Virus record (IMG/VR): IMGVR_UViG_3300025117_000193
Span: 1 to 29,845 of that record
Reading direction: 5' to 3' (one strand)
DNA from: a virus
Length of the DNA: 29,845 bases
The notes beneath the pieces are model-generated. The model did no database searches and was not told where the DNA came from. It saw only the letters and a list, made by a program, of their open reading frames with translations. This document shows, in pieces, positions 27,245-29,845 of this stretch. A program made the position numbers and the translations under genes. Each line of letters opens with the position of its first letter. Position 1 is the first letter of the stretch.

Positions 27245-28840
27245 ATGCTTACATTAAGAGAAATAGAATTGCTTAAACAATCTGTTCCTGATTTGCCGAA
27301 AATTCCCAATCAAGAACAGGTTAATGCCCAAAATAGGATTGCTGAATTGGAATCGGCTTGGGCTCCGACCAATACTTTTGGGGGACGGACGGAAACTCTT
27401 CTAGAAAAAAGGCGCGGTGAAAGTGAAGAAATTCAAAGAGGTTTAGAGGAAAGAAAAATTGGAGTTCCAACGGCGGCAATTCAAGGAGTAGGAAATGTTA
27501 TCGGCGCCGCTTTTGATATTGCCGGTGAATTGCCCGTAATAAAACAAGGTCTTGAATTGTTTGGTAGTGGTATTCAAAAACTTTCAGAAACAAAACCTAT
27601 TAAAGAAATTGGCGAAGTGGCAGAACCAATAACTACAAAACTTGTTAATTGGTATCAATCTTTGTCTTCTGAAAATCAAAGAAGTGTCAGAGCAGTAGGA
27701 AACATTTTATCAGTGATTCCTATTGGTAAAGGTGTTTCCGAAACCGGTAAATTCTTGGAAAAAGGAGTTGAAAAAGGAATTTCTAAAATTTCTGAAAGAA
27801 TAATACCTAAAATAAAAACTAATCTAACCGAAAAAGCAATGAATTCTCTTGAAAGGTCTTATCAAGAGATTCCTCTTCCGGCCGGTGTGATAAAAGCTGA
27901 AGCGCAAACAGGTAAAGATTTCGCAAAATTTATGTCTGAAAAACCGGAATATACTTTGAAAGTTGATAGAGCGGAAAAATGGGATACTTGGGGGACAGCG
28001 CAAAAATTAAGAGAAGAAGCGAAAGCTGAATCCAAGGCGGTGTCTTCTATTCTTGAGGGACGAACTGAAAGAATTTCGGAAGATAAATTGATTTCAGAAG
28101 CAAAATCTTTAATTGCTGATATTTCAGCCGGACAAGAAAGAAAACAAGTTGAGAATTATATTGAGAATGAAATCAAAACTCTAATAGACCAATATGGAAA
28201 AGGAACGGTGGCTGGAGCAAATGGTGAAAGATTGATTTCAGTAATTGACGCTAACAAAATTAAACAACTCTTATGGGATAGGTCGCCGTTTCAAACAACC
28301 GCTTCTCGCGCCGACAAACTTCGTTCAAGTGTGGATTACAAAATGGGGCAAACTTTTAGAAAAAATATAGAAGAAGTGATTGATGATGTAGATATTCAAA
28401 GATTAAATACTGAATTGGGAGATTACTACAGTGCCATAGAAATCCTTGAAAAATTACATGGCAATCCGGCAAAAGGAGGACGACTTGGAATTGGTTTTGC
28501 CCGTTTAGTTGGTGCTATTACTGGCGCACAAGGTGGGGCAATTGGTTCATTGGTTGGTTATCTTGCGGCTGATTCTATTGCTAAATGGTTGTTAAATCCT
28601 GAATTTACCACTGGCTTGAAACGGTATGTCTTGCGAGAATTGGGTTATCAAAGACCGAAAGTAGCTAAAGAAGTAGAAGCGATTTTGAAAAAACAGGATA
28701 TTAAAATGTTTGAAACATTAAAATTACAGGAACCAGAAACTGTTTTTGTTCCACCCACTCAAGAAGGAAAACCCTTTACACCGAATAGGCAAGGCTTTCA
28801 AACCACTCCCGCAGTAATTACTGAATCTAAAAAACCTTAA
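27245..28840 (+). CDS. Internal virion/ejection-like protein with membrane-active segments
   Basis: 531 residues from ATG 27245 (a longer frame from 27209 overlaps the previous gene and was rejected). Mostly helical, with Gly/Ala-rich hydrophobic stretches: GVGNVIGAAFDIAGELPVI (~80-100) and, near the C-terminus, GFARLVGAITGAQGGAIG then SLVGYLAADSIAKWLL. Such amphipathic/Gly-zipper segments suit membrane insertion during DNA ejection. The C-terminus is Pro/Thr-rich (VFVPPTQEGKPFTP). Follows the previous gene after 1 nt. Function inferred from position and composition. Confidence 0.5.
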   Translation: MLTLREIELLKQSVPDLPKIPNQEQVNAQNRIAELESAWAPTNTFGGRTETLLEKRRGESEEIQRGLEERKIGVPTAAIQGVGNVIGAAFDIAGELPVIKQGLELFGSGIQKLSETKPIKEIGEVAEPITTKLVNWYQSLSSENQRSVRAVGNILSVIPIGKGVSETGKFLEKGVEKGISKISERIIPKIKTNLTEKAMNSLERSYQEIPLPAGVIKAEAQTGKDFAKFMSEKPEYTLKVDRAEKWDTWGTAQKLREEAKAESKAVSSILEGRTERISEDKLISEAKSLIADISAGQERKQVENYIENEIKTLIDQYGKGTVAGANGERLISVIDANKIKQLLWDRSPFQTTASRADKLRSSVDYKMGQTFRKNIEEVIDDVDIQRLNTELGDYYSAIEILEKLHGNPAKGGRLGIGFARLVGAITGAQGGAIGSLVGYLAADSIAKWLLNPEFTTGLKRYVLRELGYQRPKVAKEVEAILKKQDIKMFETLKLQEPETVFVPPTQEGKPFTPNRQGFQTTPAVITESKKP

Positions 28841-28899
28841 TGTCTATATTGCCAATAAACCATTATTGCAACACAAATTATAATTACAATATAAGTCAT
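28837..28899 (-). CDS. Tiny antisense membrane peptide ORF
   Basis: 20 codons on the minus strand from ATG at 28899, reading MTYIVIIICVAIMVYWQYRH, a single hydrophobic helix ending in a basic tail. A TTTACA-15 nt-GATAAT pair lies upstream on the same strand. Only the helix composition and promoter-like sequence support it. The gap 28841-28936 is very AT-rich, so chance is possible. Confidence 0.25.
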   Translation of the reverse strand: MTYIVIIICVAIMVYWQYRH

Positions 28900-28936
28900 A
28901 ATTTCATATTATCACATCACACATAACTTGTAAAGT

Positions 28937-29845
28937 ATGCCACCAACACCACTAAAAGAACGACTCGGACTAAATGCGACAATTCCTTCTCTGAAGGAGC
29001 GTCTTTCTGGCCTCCAGCAAACCACCGCCTATCACTTCCCCAGCTCTTTTATGGAAGAAAGCGGCAAGGCGGTAAAAGACATCGCCCAAAGTGTCGCCAA
29101 AGCGCCATTCCGCATTGGACAAACCGCTTGGGATATCGGGCAACAGATTTATGGTTACGAACCCGGCAAGGGATTTAATGTTCCCGGACTGGGAAAGGTG
29201 GAAGGTTACGGCAGACAGTTCTTGGAAGAAACAGGCGAAGATGCCGGCGATTTTTCTAATCTCAACACTTTACAAGCCGGTATCAAAGCGGTCAGTGAGG
29301 GGATAATAGACGCTTCAATTATCGGTGGGTTTTTGGATAAAGTAATAGCAAAACAAGCCTTGAAAATGCCGAAAGCTGTTCCCGCTTCTGAAACTGCGAC
29401 ACCTTCAACAAAAAATCTCGCTCAAACGAGAGTTTCCATATTCGGTGAAAAGGGATCAAAAATTTCTTCGTTAAGTGGAGCCGAATCAATGGTAGGAAAA
29501 GGTGAAACAGGAATGACGCCTTCAAGTGAACTTTTACAATATACTAAAGGGCGTTTAGACGATGTGGCAATGAAACTAGGCAATCTCAATCCTAAACTTG
29601 AACAGCTTTATAGAGCTACGGTAAAACCCGATGTTACGACTGTTGAAACGGCAATGAAAAGTATATTAGAACCCGCTAAGAAAATTTTGGACTACTACGA
29701 ACGAGGCGGATTGACGGAAAATCTTTTGTCGGCGATTACAAAGAATTTGCCCAAAGCTGTCCAAGACTTCGTAAGAGAACCTAAACTTGGATTGAGTATG
29801 AAAGATGTCAGTTCCGACCTCGCCTCCTCCATCTCCAAAGCCAAA
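28937..29845 (+). CDS. Large virion protein, cut by window end
   Basis: Open from ATG 28937 to the last base: 303 codons without stop. The N-terminus MPPTPLKERLGLNATIPSLK is followed by a short hydrophobic/Gly segment (AGIKAVSEGIIDASIIGGFL, ~114-133) and a long helical part (LLQYTKGRLDDVAMKLGNLN). Similar architecture to the upstream 531-aa product, so probably another internal/ejection or virion-associated protein. It has slightly higher GC in its first 100 codons than its neighbours. Confidence 0.55.
   Translation, partial: MPPTPLKERLGLNATIPSLKERLSGLQQTTAYHFPSSFMEESGKAVKDIAQSVAKAPFRIGQTAWDIGQQIYGYEPGKGFNVPGLGKVEGYGRQFLEETGEDAGDFSNLNTLQAGIKAVSEGIIDASIIGGFLDKVIAKQALKMPKAVPASETATPSTKNLAQTRVSIFGEKGSKISSLSGAESMVGKGETGMTPSSELLQYTKGRLDDVAMKLGNLNPKLEQLYRATVKPDVTTVETAMKSILEPAKKILDYYERGGLTENLLSAITKNLPKAVQDFVREPKLGLSMKDVSSDLASSISKAK

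Overview
This window looks like about 30 kb of a tailed double-stranded DNA phage (or prophage) genome, most likely podovirus-like. Nearly every gene is on the + strand. They run in the order: early zinc-finger and small genes, DNA replication and recombination, a chaperonin, DNA packaging, head assembly, tail, then large internal virion proteins. The sequence breaks off inside the last of these. The host cannot be proved from this sequence. The DNA is AT-rich, Shine-Dalgarno sites are scarce, and several secreted-type proteins are rich in Thr/Ser with 'TSTST'-like runs. I infer, with modest confidence, a Patescibacteria/CPR-type (Parcubacteria-like) host. Stops read as standard TAA/TAG/TGA, with no sign of code reassignment.

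Region 1-2150 holds small zinc-binding proteins, tiny membrane proteins and an HTH protein. It also holds one reverse-strand secreted protein gene, enclosed by its own promoter and a bidirectional terminator, an unexplained 29-bp RNA hairpin, and a broken gene. Region 2132-7103 is the replication/recombination block: a RecB/Cas4-type PD-(D/E)XK nuclease, a gp32-like SSB, a winged-helix replication initiator, a possible helicase loader, a DnaB-type helicase, a DUF1016_N-like protein and a NinG-like endonuclease. The initiator is preceded by a leader ORF with two interleaved complementary arm pairs. Its 3' part is packed with palindromes and a hexanucleotide repeat, so it may contain the replication origin. 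Region 7072-10875 has a homing-type HNH endonuclease, more zinc-ribbon proteins and a phage-encoded GroEL-family chaperonin followed by three small basic proteins.

Region 10920-16853 is the packaging module: small terminase, large terminase split by an intein inside its P-loop, an HExxH protein, the portal and two unknown proteins. The intein lacks an N-terminal nucleophile and has the Trp-Cys-Thr signature of class 3 inteins. Region 16855-19801 is head assembly: scaffold-like protein, decoration-like protein, a second HNH endonuclease and the major capsid protein. The capsid gene has no canonical in-frame start codon. RNA hairpins occupy most gaps here.

Region 19828-25337 carries two membrane-anchored Thr/Ser-rich proteins, a head-tail adaptor with an inserted beta domain, a nozzle/stabilisation-type tail protein and a tail-fibre-like protein that itself starts with a signal anchor. 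Region 25339-29845 holds three large helical proteins that fit internal virion/ejection proteins; the last is cut by the window edge. No DNA polymerase, integrase, lysis gene, tRNA or CRISPR array was recognised. Several genes have a -10 box (often extended TGn) only 6-9 nt before the ATG, which suggests leaderless transcripts.
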